Shown here: one piece after another, positions 56,480 through 64,000 of the stretch
Layout: every line of letters starts with the position of its first letter
How positions within the stretch are numbered: the stretch's first letter is position 1
Assembly: GCA_944381115.1 (NCBI GenBank)
Contig: CALWJV010000013.1
Location: 62,001-126,000, forward strand
DNA: 64,000 nt
DNA from: an uncultured Clostridia bacterium
GTDB taxonomy: Bacteria; Bacillota; Clostridia; Oscillospirales; CAG-272
Direction: 5' to 3'
Program-made: the position numbers and the translations under genes
Notes under the pieces: generated by a model
Databases searched by the model: none
What the model was told of the DNA's origin: nothing
What the model saw: the letters and a program-made list of their open reading frames with translations, nothing else

Positions 56480-57565
56480 ATGGAAAGTTTTTTCGATATT
56501 TTTAATGTTCCTTTCGGCTGGCTGTTGAACCTTTGCAATAAGATAACAGCGAATAACTATATTTTAGCACTGCTTATCTTCGCATTAATTATAAAAATAG
56601 TTTTACTGCCGTTTGGAATAATGCAACATAAGAATTCACTTAAGCAGGCAAAACTGAGTCCGCGGGAAGCAGCGATAATAAAAAAATATGCAGGGCGTAA
56701 CGACAAAGTAACGCAGATGAAGAAGCAGGAAGAAATCCAGCGTCTTTACCAAAGTGAAAATTACAGTCAATTTGCGGGATGCCTTCCGCTCCTTATACAA
56801 CTTCCGATAATTATATGTATATTTACGGTTATAAGAAGTCCTCTGCGATATCTATGCGGATTTTCTTCGGAAACCGTTAAAAAAATAACAGATATAGCAA
56901 TACAAGCAACAGGAAACAGTGCAATAGACCAGATCACCGCGCTTGAACATTTAAAAGCAAATCCTTCACTTTATACAGGGCTTGATCTGCCGGAAACAGT
57001 ATATCCTGATTTTGGATTTTTCAATATAAATCTTTCGCATACCCCGAAATTCGGAGTGGATATACTTATACTGATTCCGATCATAACATTTGCAGTTGTT
57101 TTTTTCACAACGAAAATCACGAAAAAACTTTCGTATCAATCCCCTCAGATGACACAAAATTCAGCAGATGTGAAACTATCCATGGGTATTATGGAACTTG
57201 TAATGCCCTTGATCTCTACGTTTGTCACATTTGGTGTTCCTGCAGCAATAGGTGTATACTGGATATATCAGAATCTTTTCGGTGTGCTTCAGCAGTTTAT
57301 ACTTGTAAAAGCAATGCCGTTCCCGGTATTTACGGAAGAGGACTACAAAGAAGCGGAAAGACTTATGTCCGGAAAACGTCCCAAGAAAAAGAAAAAGACA
57401 GAAAAAGACCCTAACAGACCCAGAGTTCGTTCACTGCATCACATAGATGATGATGAGTACAATGCAAAGGTTGTAGAAAATACTCCGAATCAGTCAGATG
57501 AAAGTAAACAAGGTCCTTTACTCACACCGATACCGATGAAGGACTATTCAAAAAAGAAAAAATAA
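56480..57565 (+). CDS. yidC: Membrane-protein insertase YidC/SpoIIIJ
   Basis: A 361-residue Gram-positive-type YidC without the large periplasmic domain. Five membrane segments are visible, with the amphipathic helical hairpin (residues about 55-95) and the GCLPLLIQLPI segment. The groove position that is Arg in Bacillus SpoIIIJ is probably Lys39 here (LIIKIVLLPFG). A 60-residue basic/acidic cytoplasmic tail ends the protein. AAAAAAGGAAATAGATT precedes the ATG. Confidence 0.94.
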   Translation: MESFFDIFNVPFGWLLNLCNKITANNYILALLIFALIIKIVLLPFGIMQHKNSLKQAKLSPREAAIIKKYAGRNDKVTQMKKQEEIQRLYQSENYSQFAGCLPLLIQLPIIICIFTVIRSPLRYLCGFSSETVKKITDIAIQATGNSAIDQITALEHLKANPSLYTGLDLPETVYPDFGFFNINLSHTPKFGVDILILIPIITFAVVFFTTKITKKLSYQSPQMTQNSADVKLSMGIMELVMPLISTFVTFGVPAAIGVYWIYQNLFGVLQQFILVKAMPFPVFTEEDYKEAERLMSGKRPKKKKKTEKDPNRPRVRSLHHIDDDEYNAKVVENTPNQSDESKQGPLLTPIPMKDYSKKKK

Positions 57566-57590
57566 TTTTATCTTAAAGGCGGGAAAAGAA

Positions 57591-58289
57591 ATGATAAAGG
57601 AAACAATAGGAACCGGACGAACGGTTGAAGCGGCGATAGCCGACGGTGCAGCTCAACTCGGAGTTGAATCATCCAGACTTCAGTACGAGATAATAGAGGC
57701 GCCGAAAAAAGGATTTTTGGGATTTGGTGAGGCTCCGGCAAAGGTAAGAGTATTTTTTGAAATAGGAACGGAGCAGACAGCGATAGATTATGTAAACAAT
57801 ATAATGAATGCAATGCATATAAAGGGTGTTACAAATGATGTATCAAGAGAACTTAATTCCGAAGGCGGAAAAATAATAAAACTCAAAGGAGAAGAGGCAG
57901 GTGTACTTATAGGACATCACGGCGAGACACTTGATGCTCTTCAATATCTTTCAAACCTTGCAATAAACAATAAGATCGAACAAAGCGGAGAAAGTTGTGA
58001 AAAAATAACACTTGATATTGAAGGATATAGGGCCAGACGAGAAGAAACACTAAAAAATCTTGCAAAAAGAACAGCAGAAAAGGTAAAAAAATACAGAAAA
58101 AACATAACTCTTGAGCCGATGACGCCTTATGAACGCCGTATTATTCATTCAACTTTGCAGGGAAACAGTAAAGTAATGACGGCGTCGATCGGCACAGATG
58201 ACAACCGCCGCGTCGTTGTACATTATGTACCAAAGAAAGAAGAGAAAAAAACATCGGAAAATACAACGGAAAATACAACGGAAGAATAA
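57591..58289 (+). CDS. jag: RNA-binding protein Jag/KhpB
   Basis: A 232-residue protein with three domains in order: Jag-N (1-50, including APKKGFLGFGEAPAKV), a KH domain with the GHHGETLDALQYL loop, and an R3H domain (MTPYERRIIHSTLQGN). KhpB with KhpA binds RNA and influences division and elongation in Gram-positives. AGGCGGGAAAAG precedes the ATG, 25 bases after yidC. Confidence 0.93.
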   Translation: MIKETIGTGRTVEAAIADGAAQLGVESSRLQYEIIEAPKKGFLGFGEAPAKVRVFFEIGTEQTAIDYVNNIMNAMHIKGVTNDVSRELNSEGGKIIKLKGEEAGVLIGHHGETLDALQYLSNLAINNKIEQSGESCEKITLDIEGYRARREETLKNLAKRTAEKVKKYRKNITLEPMTPYERRIIHSTLQGNSKVMTASIGTDDNRRVVVHYVPKKEEKKTSENTTENTTEE

Positions 58290-58313
58290 AAAAACCCGGA
58301 AACGGGTTTTTTT
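58288..58313 (+). terminator. Terminator after jag
   Basis: CCCG / CGGG closed by a GAAA tetraloop and extended by an A7/T7 pairing, beginning at the jag stop codon. Confidence 0.85.
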
Positions 58314-58383
58314 ATTTCTGTTTTAAGAAAATGAAAAAAAATAAATACAGATAAGAGAAAAACGAGAAAAAAATTTTATCCGG

Positions 58384-58412
58384 TTGAAAAATTAAAAAAA
58401 TTGTGTTATAAT
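58384..58412 (+). promoter_or_regulatory. mnmE promoter
   Basis: TTGAAA (58384-58389), 17-base spacer and TATAAT (58407-58412) with an extended -10 TG. The leader to mnmE would be about 110 bases. Confidence 0.75.
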
Positions 58413-58529
58413 ATCCGTAAATAATGCAAGCGGAACTGAAATTAAAACATATATTTTCAGAAAAATTTTTTGTTTTTTTATTTAAAACAATACTTTTTGA
58501 ATCAAAAAGGATAAAAATAAAAGAAATTT

Positions 58530-59912
58530 ATGAAAAACAATACAGTTGCAGCAATTTCCACTCCTTACGGCAGAGGAGGAATATCGGTAATAAGGATTTC
58601 CGGTAACAACGCTATATCAATTGCCGAAAAAGTTTTCTTTCCGGCTTCAGGTAAGCCGATTTCGGAAATACGTTCAAACTATACTGTTTACGGTAAGATA
58701 TTTGCCGGCAAAGAAAAAATAGATGACGGAATGGTTACCGTTTTCCGATCACCGAGGTCATATACCGGAGAAGATACGGTAGAAATAAGCTGTCACGGAG
58801 GTATCCTTCTTACCGAAAAGATACTTTCTGCCGTATTTTCTGCAGGAGCAGATCCTGCAGGACCCGGAGAATTTACTCAAAGAGCGTTTCTGAACGGAAA
58901 ACTTGATCTTTCGGAAGCAGAGGCGGTCATAGGGCTTATTGATGCCGAAAGCGACGAAAAAATTCGCCTTTGCGCTTCTCATACATCAGGAGTTCTGAAG
59001 CGCCGTACAGATGAAATATATAATGAAATAACACGACTTTTAAGTTCTGTATACGTAAGCCTTGATTATCCGGAAGAAGATCTGGAGGAGGTCAAGGACG
59101 AAGAGTTCATCTCTTCTCTTGAAAATATTTACGGAAAATTATGCAAGACCGCTGATACTTACAGAGAGGGAAAGGCGGTTTCCGAAGGAATAAAAACCGT
59201 GCTTCTCGGAAAGCCCAATACAGGTAAATCTTCTATTTTAAATGCTCTTCTCGGAGAGAACCGGGCAATAGTAACGGCAGTTCCCGGAACAACAAGAGAT
59301 ATTATCGAAGAAAAGGTAAATATCGGGAAGGTTATATTAAAACTTTCCGATACCGCCGGATTGAGGAAGAGTGCCGATGAGGTTGAGCAAATAGGGATCG
59401 GAAAGGCACTTGAAAAAGCAAATGAAGCAGATCTTATTATAGCCGTTTTTGATCTTTCACAGCCTGCCGATGACGAAGATTTTGCAATGATTAAAGAGAT
59501 AGAACATTTTGTATCCGAAGGAAAACCGGTAATTGTAACACTTAATAAATGTGAAAACGAGATACGGTTTGATGAAAGAATACTGACATTTGCCGTGCCT
59601 TCAGTCAGGATCAGCGCAAAAAACGGAGAGGGGCTCGATACACTTAAAAAGACCATCGAAGAATTGTTTATCAAAGGTGAGGTCGATTATAACACGACTG
59701 CTGTTATTGCCAATGCAAGACAATTTTCGGCTGTCAGCGGTGCAAAGGAAGCGGTTAGCCGGGCAATAGAAGCATTTAAAGAAGGTATTTATGCCGATAC
59801 GTGCGGTATCGATCTTGAAAAAGCTTTGGAGATGTTAGGGCAGGTGGACGGCAGGAGCGTGGCCGGGGATATTACAGACGCAATCTTCCATAATTTTTGC
59901 GTAGGAAAATAG
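58530..59912 (+). CDS. mnmE: tRNA modification GTPase MnmE
   Basis: A 460-residue GTPase that, with MnmG, modifies wobble uridines (cmnm5U). The N-terminal folate-binding domain begins STPYGRGGISVIRISG, the G domain has GKPNTGKSSILNALLG, TTRD, DTAGLR and NKCE, and the protein ends with FCVGK containing the catalytic Cys. It lies after jag as in most Bacillota, but mnmG and rsmG, normally next, are absent here. Confidence 0.96.
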   Translation: MKNNTVAAISTPYGRGGISVIRISGNNAISIAEKVFFPASGKPISEIRSNYTVYGKIFAGKEKIDDGMVTVFRSPRSYTGEDTVEISCHGGILLTEKILSAVFSAGADPAGPGEFTQRAFLNGKLDLSEAEAVIGLIDAESDEKIRLCASHTSGVLKRRTDEIYNEITRLLSSVYVSLDYPEEDLEEVKDEEFISSLENIYGKLCKTADTYREGKAVSEGIKTVLLGKPNTGKSSILNALLGENRAIVTAVPGTTRDIIEEKVNIGKVILKLSDTAGLRKSADEVEQIGIGKALEKANEADLIIAVFDLSQPADDEDFAMIKEIEHFVSEGKPVIVTLNKCENEIRFDERILTFAVPSVRISAKNGEGLDTLKKTIEELFIKGEVDYNTTAVIANARQFSAVSGAKEAVSRAIEAFKEGIYADTCGIDLEKALEMLGQVDGRSVAGDITDAIFHNFCVGK

Positions 59913-60058
59913 CGAATGAAAGATCTTAAGTGGATTTTTTCATAAAATTTTACGTATTCAGAATTTATTTAAAAATAAAATTATATAAATCAGATCATAT
60001 AAAATATTTGATTTTTTTAACTGTTATAAACGGCGGAAAAATCAAATAAATTCCGAAA

Positions 60059-60094
60059 AAATACCGCCTCAAATATGATATCTGAAGCGGTATT
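60059..60094. terminator. Possible terminator between mnmE and the small membrane gene
   Basis: An 11-bp stem with one G-T pair (aataccgcctc / gaagcggtatt) between convergent genes; the flanking A6 gives a U run on the minus transcript. The rest of 59913-60104 is A+T-rich with no gene. Confidence 0.6.
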
Positions 60095-60104
60095 ATTGAT
60101 ATTT

Positions 60105-60383
60105 TCAGGCTTTTTTCTTTGAAGGTTTCTTCTTTTTGTCTTTATCTTTAGGTATCCATAAGTAAATGACTATGACCATAGCGACGAAGATCACTCCTGC
60201 GACGCAGTAACCGACTATCTGATTGTAGGAATCCCACCATTTTTCAAAAGCAGACATTTCGCTTGATGAGGTAGTGCCTTCATCTGCGGCAAAAACCGTT
60301 ATGCTCATAATGCAGAGAAGCATTGCGAACAACAAAATAAAAACGAGAAATACAAGCGATTTATTTTTTACATTTGTAAGCAT
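60105..60383 (-). CDS. Small unknown membrane protein
   Basis: A 92-residue protein with an N-terminal signal sequence or membrane helix (residues 10-32, ending in ITVFAADE, a plausible cleavage site), a short Ser/Thr/Trp segment (SAFEKWWDSYNQ), a second helix (55-77) and a Lys-rich cytoplasmic tail (DKDKKKKPSKKK). No family recognised. AAAGGA precedes the ATG. Confidence 0.65.
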   Translation of the reverse strand: MLTNVKNKSLVFLVFILLFAMLLCIMSITVFAADEGTTSSSEMSAFEKWWDSYNQIVGYCVAGVIFVAMVIVIYLWIPKDKDKKKKPSKKKA

Positions 60384-60454
60384 AAAAAAATCCTTTCATG
60401 ATGAATATAAGGTCTGACAGATCAAACTGACATAAAACCGTTGCTCTTGTATAG

Positions 60455-60495
60455 TAGCAAAAAAATATAACTACAAATTGATGATTTTTTTGCTA
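60455..60495. repeat. A+T-rich inverted repeat between divergent genes
   Basis: A 12-bp perfect inverted repeat (tagcaaaaaaat / atttttttgcta) with a 17-base spacer in the 218-base gap between two divergently transcribed genes. Operator or hairpin; function unknown. Confidence 0.45.
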
Positions 60496-60601
60496 AAATG
60501 TTAATATTATTATTCAAACAAAAGGTATAGACGTTTTTGTTTAAAATGACGGTATATTTAAAAATTTACTTAATTTAATTGAAAAAAACAGGAAAAAAGT
60601 A

Positions 60602-60931
60602 ATGGAAGAAAAGAGATTCAGAAAAAACGACAGTGGCTTTATTTGCGCGAATTGCGGAAAAGAGGTTAAACCGCTCGGCTATACATCAAGGAATCACTGC
60701 CCGTTTTGTTTATTTTCACTACATCTTGATATAAACCCCGGGGACAGGGCATCTGGGTGCGGAGGATTACTTGAACCCGTAAAAGTAGAAACAGATCCAA
60801 AGAAGGGTTTTATAATAGTCAGCAAATGCAGAAAGTGCGGAGAGATCAAAAGAAATAAAGCGGCAAACGAGGCATCTGTGCAGCCGGATGATATAAAGAA
60901 ACTTATAAAACTTACCGCAATGCCGTGGTAA
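60602..60931 (+). CDS. RNHCP-domain zinc-ribbon protein
   Basis: A 109-residue protein with two zinc knuckles: CANCGKEVKPLG...SRNHCPFCLFS, containing the RNHCP sequence that names the family, and a later CRKCGEIKRNKAA. Members are small and uncharacterised, probably nucleic-acid binding. CAGGAAAAAAGTA precedes the ATG. Confidence 0.85.
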   Translation: MEEKRFRKNDSGFICANCGKEVKPLGYTSRNHCPFCLFSLHLDINPGDRASGCGGLLEPVKVETDPKKGFIIVSKCRKCGEIKRNKAANEASVQPDDIKKLIKLTAMPW

Positions 60932-61125
60932 AAGAAATATTACCGTGTGGACACAAGGAAACGGACTCAATTCAGTGCCTTGAAATTTTATGAAATAAAA
61001 TAAATTGTCTGTTTTAAATCAGGTAAATACAGTGGAAATAAATATCAATGAAAAAAGTATATGATTATAGAAAACGGTCATACACATATTTACGGTCTTT
61101 TAAAAAAGAGGATTTTAAACAAAAA

Positions 61126-61866
61126 TTATTTTTTTGATCCAGATTTAAGGTAATCCGTTGCGTCTGAAAGACTGCCTATCTGATCTATAAGCCCTTCTGC
61201 AACAGCCGCTTTGCCGTCAAGTATGGTACCGAGATCGGTCGTCATCTCATCGTTGCTAAGCATAAGACTCCGAAAACGTTGAGGAGAAAGTTTGCTATGG
61301 TTGCAAACAAAAGAAACTATTCTTTCCTGCATACGGTTGAATTGAACATAAGTTTGAGGTGCACCGAGTACGAGACCGCTTATACGTACCGGATGCAAAG
61401 TCATTGTAGCCGTCGGAACGATGAAAGACCGTTTTGTACTGACAGCAAGCGGTACGCCTATTGAATGGCCTCCGCCGAGAACTAAAGAAGCAGTCGGTTT
61501 TTTCATACCGCTGATAAGTTCAGAAAGGGCAAGCCCCGCCTCTACATCTCCGCCGACTGTGTTTAAAATCAAAAGAAGAGCATCGATATCGTCATTTTCC
61601 TCTATTTCTACCAGTTGGGGGATAAGGAGTTCGTATTTTGTGCTTTTTTGGCTTTGTGGAAGTTCTGTATGTCCTTCGATCTGTCCTATGATTGTAATTG
61701 TACGCAGGGAAAAGCCGTTCTTTTTTGTTTCGACGGAGCCGTCCGGACGCTCGGGAGCAGTCTCAATTTTTTGGTTTACGCTTTCATGATTTTTGTTTAA
61801 ATCATTCTCGCGTGAAGAGTTTTTTTGTTTTTCGTTGCACTCTTTTGATCCTTCTGTGTATGGCAT
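61126..61866 (-). CDS. tepA: ClpP-like TepA-type serine protease
   Basis: A 246-residue cytoplasmic protease of the ClpP/crotonase-like fold in the TepA/YmfB subgroup found in spore-formers. The nucleophile Ser lies in LGGGHSIGVPLA and the His in ATMTLHPVR; LILNTVGGDVEAGLAL is the strand-turn preceding the active site. The first 55 residues are polar and probably disordered. TepA is linked to degradation of small acid-soluble proteins and to protein export in Bacillus. AAAGGA precedes the ATG by about a dozen bases. In many genomes it is beside ftsK, which is not seen here. Confidence 0.85.
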   Translation of the reverse strand: MPYTEGSKECNEKQKNSSRENDLNKNHESVNQKIETAPERPDGSVETKKNGFSLRTITIIGQIEGHTELPQSQKSTKYELLIPQLVEIEENDDIDALLLILNTVGGDVEAGLALSELISGMKKPTASLVLGGGHSIGVPLAVSTKRSFIVPTATMTLHPVRISGLVLGAPQTYVQFNRMQERIVSFVCNHSKLSPQRFRSLMLSNDEMTTDLGTILDGKAAVAEGLIDQIGSLSDATDYLKSGSKK

Positions 61867-61932
61867 TATTATTATATTCCTTTCAAAATCTTTTTTAAAT
61901 TTAAAAATTTATTATTTTTATACTTTTTATAC

Positions 61933-61961
61933 TTTACTTTTTTTGATAAATATAGTATAAT
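61933..61961 (+). promoter_or_regulatory. Probable pduL promoter
   Basis: TTTACT (61933-61938), 17-base spacer, TATAAT (61956-61961). The -35 matches consensus in four of six positions. Confidence 0.55.
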
Positions 61962-62000
61962 GTATAAAAATGAATAATATACAGAGAGGAAAAAATTAAA

Positions 62001-62570
62001 ATGGAAAAAATATTGATAGAAACATCAGCAAGACATGTTCATCTTACAAAGGAGGATCTTGCAACACTTTTCGGAGAAGGAAGCGAACTTACATTTAAAA
62101 AAGCACTCAGCCAGCCCGGACAATTTGCCTGTGAAGAAAGAGTTAAACTTGTAGGGCCTAAAAAAGAAATATCAAATGTTATAATACTCGGTCCTGTCCG
62201 TCCTGCAACTCAGATAGAACTTTCTTATACAGATGCACGTACGCTCGGTATAAATGCACCTCTGCGTGAAAGCGGGAATCTTGAAGGAACTCCAGGAATC
62301 AAAATAGTAGGTCCTGCAGGTGAAATTGACGTTGCACAAGGTGCTATTATTGCAAAAAGACATATACATATGACCCCTGAAGACGCTGAAAATTACGGTG
62401 TTGAAAACGGACAGATAGTAAGTGTTAAAATTGACAGCGAACGATCTGCGGTTCTTGGAGATGTTGTTGTTCGAGTAAGTCCGAAATTCAGTCTTGCTAT
62501 GCATATAGATACCGATGAATCAAATGCTGTATGTGCATTCGGTACATGCTACGGTGAAATTATAAAATAA
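62001..62570 (+). CDS. pduL: Phosphate propanoyltransferase PduL
   Basis: A 189-residue acyltransferase that interconverts acyl-CoA and acyl phosphate. The two PduL domains are visible, with the zinc-binding ARHVHLTKEDL at the start, a KRHIHMTPEDAENYG in the second half, and GPVRPATQIELS between. It lacks an N-terminal encapsulation peptide and microcompartment shell genes are absent, so it probably works as a cytoplasmic phosphotransacetylase with an acetate kinase. GAGAGGAAAAAATTAAA precedes the ATG. Confidence 0.94.
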   Translation: MEKILIETSARHVHLTKEDLATLFGEGSELTFKKALSQPGQFACEERVKLVGPKKEISNVIILGPVRPATQIELSYTDARTLGINAPLRESGNLEGTPGIKIVGPAGEIDVAQGAIIAKRHIHMTPEDAENYGVENGQIVSVKIDSERSAVLGDVVVRVSPKFSLAMHIDTDESNAVCAFGTCYGEIIK

Positions 62571-62793
62571 ATAGACATAAATGTATTAGTAGACAAAAAG
62601 TGATATAAAAGCGAAAGCGTTGATTGGACAGCGGAATAACGACTTTGAATAATTGAATAAACAAACACCGCATTAAGTATTGCAGAATATTTATAATATT
62701 AATTTATACTGAAAGTATAGATTTGATAAAAAGGATTTGCATTATTATAAATTTAATACAATAATATGCAAAGCGATTCAGTCATTATATTCT

Positions 62794-62809
62794 TGTTTCA
62801 CGTGAAACA
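62794..62809. promoter_or_regulatory. parS centromere site
   Basis: TGTTTCACGTGAAACA, a perfect 16-base palindrome identical to the Bacillus-type ParB binding consensus. It lies about 9.3 kb from oriC on the plus-strand arm. The surrounding gap (62571-63033) has no gene; 62571-62793 shows nothing recognisable. Confidence 0.93.
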
Positions 62810-62945
62810 AAAATATATACTTTGCTTTTCCAGCATAAAATACGGTTTGAATACATGTCAAGATACTGATGTTGGCTAAGCCTTATTTTTGTTTAAAATG
62901 TTTGTTTTTATTTAGGTGGTTTTTAATAATTTTATAAGCAAAAAT

Positions 62946-62985
62946 AAAAGACCTCAGAATGTAAAAAAAACTGAGGTCTTTTTTG
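62946..62985. terminator. Bidirectional terminator between pduL and the unknown membrane gene
   Basis: A 12-bp perfect stem (62946-62957 with 62971-62982) with a 13-base loop and T-rich flank on the plus strand; A4 on the other side serves the minus strand. Confidence 0.85.
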
Positions 62986-62989
62986 TTTT

Positions 62990-63030
62990 TGTGGAAAAAT
63001 CTGTGGAAAACGTTTTATTTTTGTGGAAAA
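62990..63030 (+). other. Three DnaA boxes in 41 bases
   Basis: TGTGGAAAA occurs at 62990-62998, 63002-63010 and 63022-63030, all in the same orientation and identical to the origin boxes. They lie between a terminator and the stop of the following gene, 180 bases from parS. Confidence 0.75.
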
Positions 63031-63033
63031 CTT

Positions 63034-63993
63034 TTAAATTATGGGTTTTTCAAATCCTGAACCAATGTCTTCTATAAATTCTGTAAAACCGGATATCAGA
63101 TTTCCTGAAAATGTTACAATGAGCGCTAAGATTATGAGAAAAATAATAATAGGAACAATCGTATTTTTTTTGGAAGTTGCGTGATAAAGAGAATATGCGC
63201 GGCCATGAATTTCCCGTGGGATATAGTACCTGGCTTTTTTAATATCAAATTTCACTCTTTGCTTTTGCATTTCAAATTTTGTTTTTCCTATATCCTTAGA
63301 AGTTGTTTTTTCAAAATCTGATTCGAGATTTTCTGTTTTTTTATCGTTTTCGTTTGTTTTGGTATCGTTATTACTTTCTTTAATATAGTTTTGATCTGAG
63401 ACGGTGTTTAATGCAGCGGTGACAATTTTTGTTGATCTTGAATTGTCGTTTAATTGATTTTTTTCAATGCTGAGCTCTTCTGAAACAGTTTTGTTAATTG
63501 ACTCGTGTGTGGTTTTTTCATTTGCCGCTTTTTCTTTTGCCTGCATGACTTTTGCAAGTCCCGAAAGTTCAACATCGGCGTTTTCATTGTTTTCTTTTGT
63601 CTTTTGATTTTTGCTTTCTTTTATTTTATCCGAGCGCCTTTGCTTTTTTATTATTGTAAATTCTTTAAAAACAGGAATTTGATCTGTATAAGCGTTATTT
63701 GCATAAAATTTTCCGTCCTCGGTTATTGCAACAATCATATTTTTGTAATTGCCCGGAGATCTCAAGCCAAATTTTATAAAAAATTTCTTTTTTAACCCTA
63801 ATTCATCAAGTGTAACCGCTTTTTCGGGGGAATCAATTTCGTTTTCAAGTAATTTTCTTACAAAGGTGCCGAATTTTGACTTGATCAAATAGCCGGCTAT
63901 TGTCGCTATAACTATACCTGCAAAAAGCGACCATGCAATAAGTTGTGTTGATATTTCGCCGGTATAATACAGTATTTCTGATAAATTTGGCAT
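63034..63993 (-). CDS. Unknown membrane protein with two helices and a disordered middle
   Basis: A 319-residue protein with a membrane helix near the N-terminus (about 15-37), a compact segment (KKKFFIKFGLRSPGNYKNMI, followed by VAITEDGKFYANNAYT), a long Lys/Glu/Asn-rich region without predicted structure (about 120-250) and a C-terminal helix (288-311). I recognise no family. The ATG is seven bases from the window edge, so its ribosome site and promoter are out of view and a longer start cannot be excluded. Function unknown. Confidence 0.65.
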   Translation of the reverse strand: MPNLSEILYYTGEISTQLIAWSLFAGIVIATIAGYLIKSKFGTFVRKLLENEIDSPEKAVTLDELGLKKKFFIKFGLRSPGNYKNMIVAITEDGKFYANNAYTDQIPVFKEFTIIKKQRRSDKIKESKNQKTKENNENADVELSGLAKVMQAKEKAANEKTTHESINKTVSEELSIEKNQLNDNSRSTKIVTAALNTVSDQNYIKESNNDTKTNENDKKTENLESDFEKTTSKDIGKTKFEMQKQRVKFDIKKARYYIPREIHGRAYSLYHATSKKNTIVPIIIFLIILALIVTFSGNLISGFTEFIEDIGSGFEKPII

Positions 63994-64000
63994 TTTACAC

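Noticed and set aside
62001..62570. Part of a bacterial microcompartment locus
   Set aside because: PduL lacks an encapsulation peptide and no shell-protein genes are nearby.

Overview
The window is an A+T-rich chromosomal segment that surrounds the replication origin of a low-G+C, Gram-positive anaerobe, most likely an uncultured gut Clostridia-type Bacillota. This rests on the gene order dnaA-dnaN-recF-remB-gyrB-gyrA on one side and rpmH-rnpA-yidD-yidC-jag-mnmE on the other, a TGTGGAAAA-type DnaA box, a Bacillus-type parS site, and genes typical of spore-forming lineages (SpoVT, TepA-like protease, DacF-type carboxypeptidase, RemB). Near-consensus TTGACA-N17-TATAAT promoters recur through the window. 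I see no rRNA, tRNA, CRISPR array, transposase or prophage gene.

Layout: 1-8.8 kb is plus-strand metabolism: the end of a helicase-loader gene, a ROK sugar kinase, a CapD/PglF-type membrane sugar-nucleotide dehydratase, a split transketolase, YccF, an MnmM-like methyltransferase and a GH42 beta-galactosidase broken by one frameshift. From 24.4 back to 8.9 kb runs a long minus-strand operon behind a perfect promoter. It holds two tandem GT-C-like membrane proteins, the complete CDP-3,6-dideoxyhexose front end (DdhA, DdhB, DdhC), a MATE transporter, a YerE-like thiamine-diphosphate enzyme, a reductase, a GtrB-like glycosyltransferase and a GtrA flippase, then Mini-RNase III and thiamine pyrophosphokinase. 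I read it as a system that makes a branched 3,6-dideoxy sugar of the yersiniose type and mounts it on a surface glycan; this is the most interesting locus in the window.

24.5-38.5 kb is mixed: DacF, a racemase, SpoVT, a DUF362 ferredoxin, an amino-sugar group (beta-propeller protein, NagA, polysaccharide deacetylase), CCA transferase, phosphoglycerate mutase, a second GT2, an inactive-looking rhomboid and an esterase. 38.6-48.2 kb on the minus strand holds rplJL with an L10 leader and attenuator, pgsA, rimO, recX-recA, a lipoprotein and gyrA.

48.2-55.3 kb is the origin core. A textbook basal unwinding element (ten DnaA-trios, a short G/C spacer and two abutting DnaA boxes) lies between dnaN and dnaA. 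Further DnaA-box clusters lie between gyrB and gyrA and at 63.0 kb, the latter next to a perfect parS at 62.8 kb. 55.3-64 kb carries the rpmH-to-mnmE group, an RNHCP protein, a ClpP-like TepA protease, PduL and two unrecognised membrane proteins.
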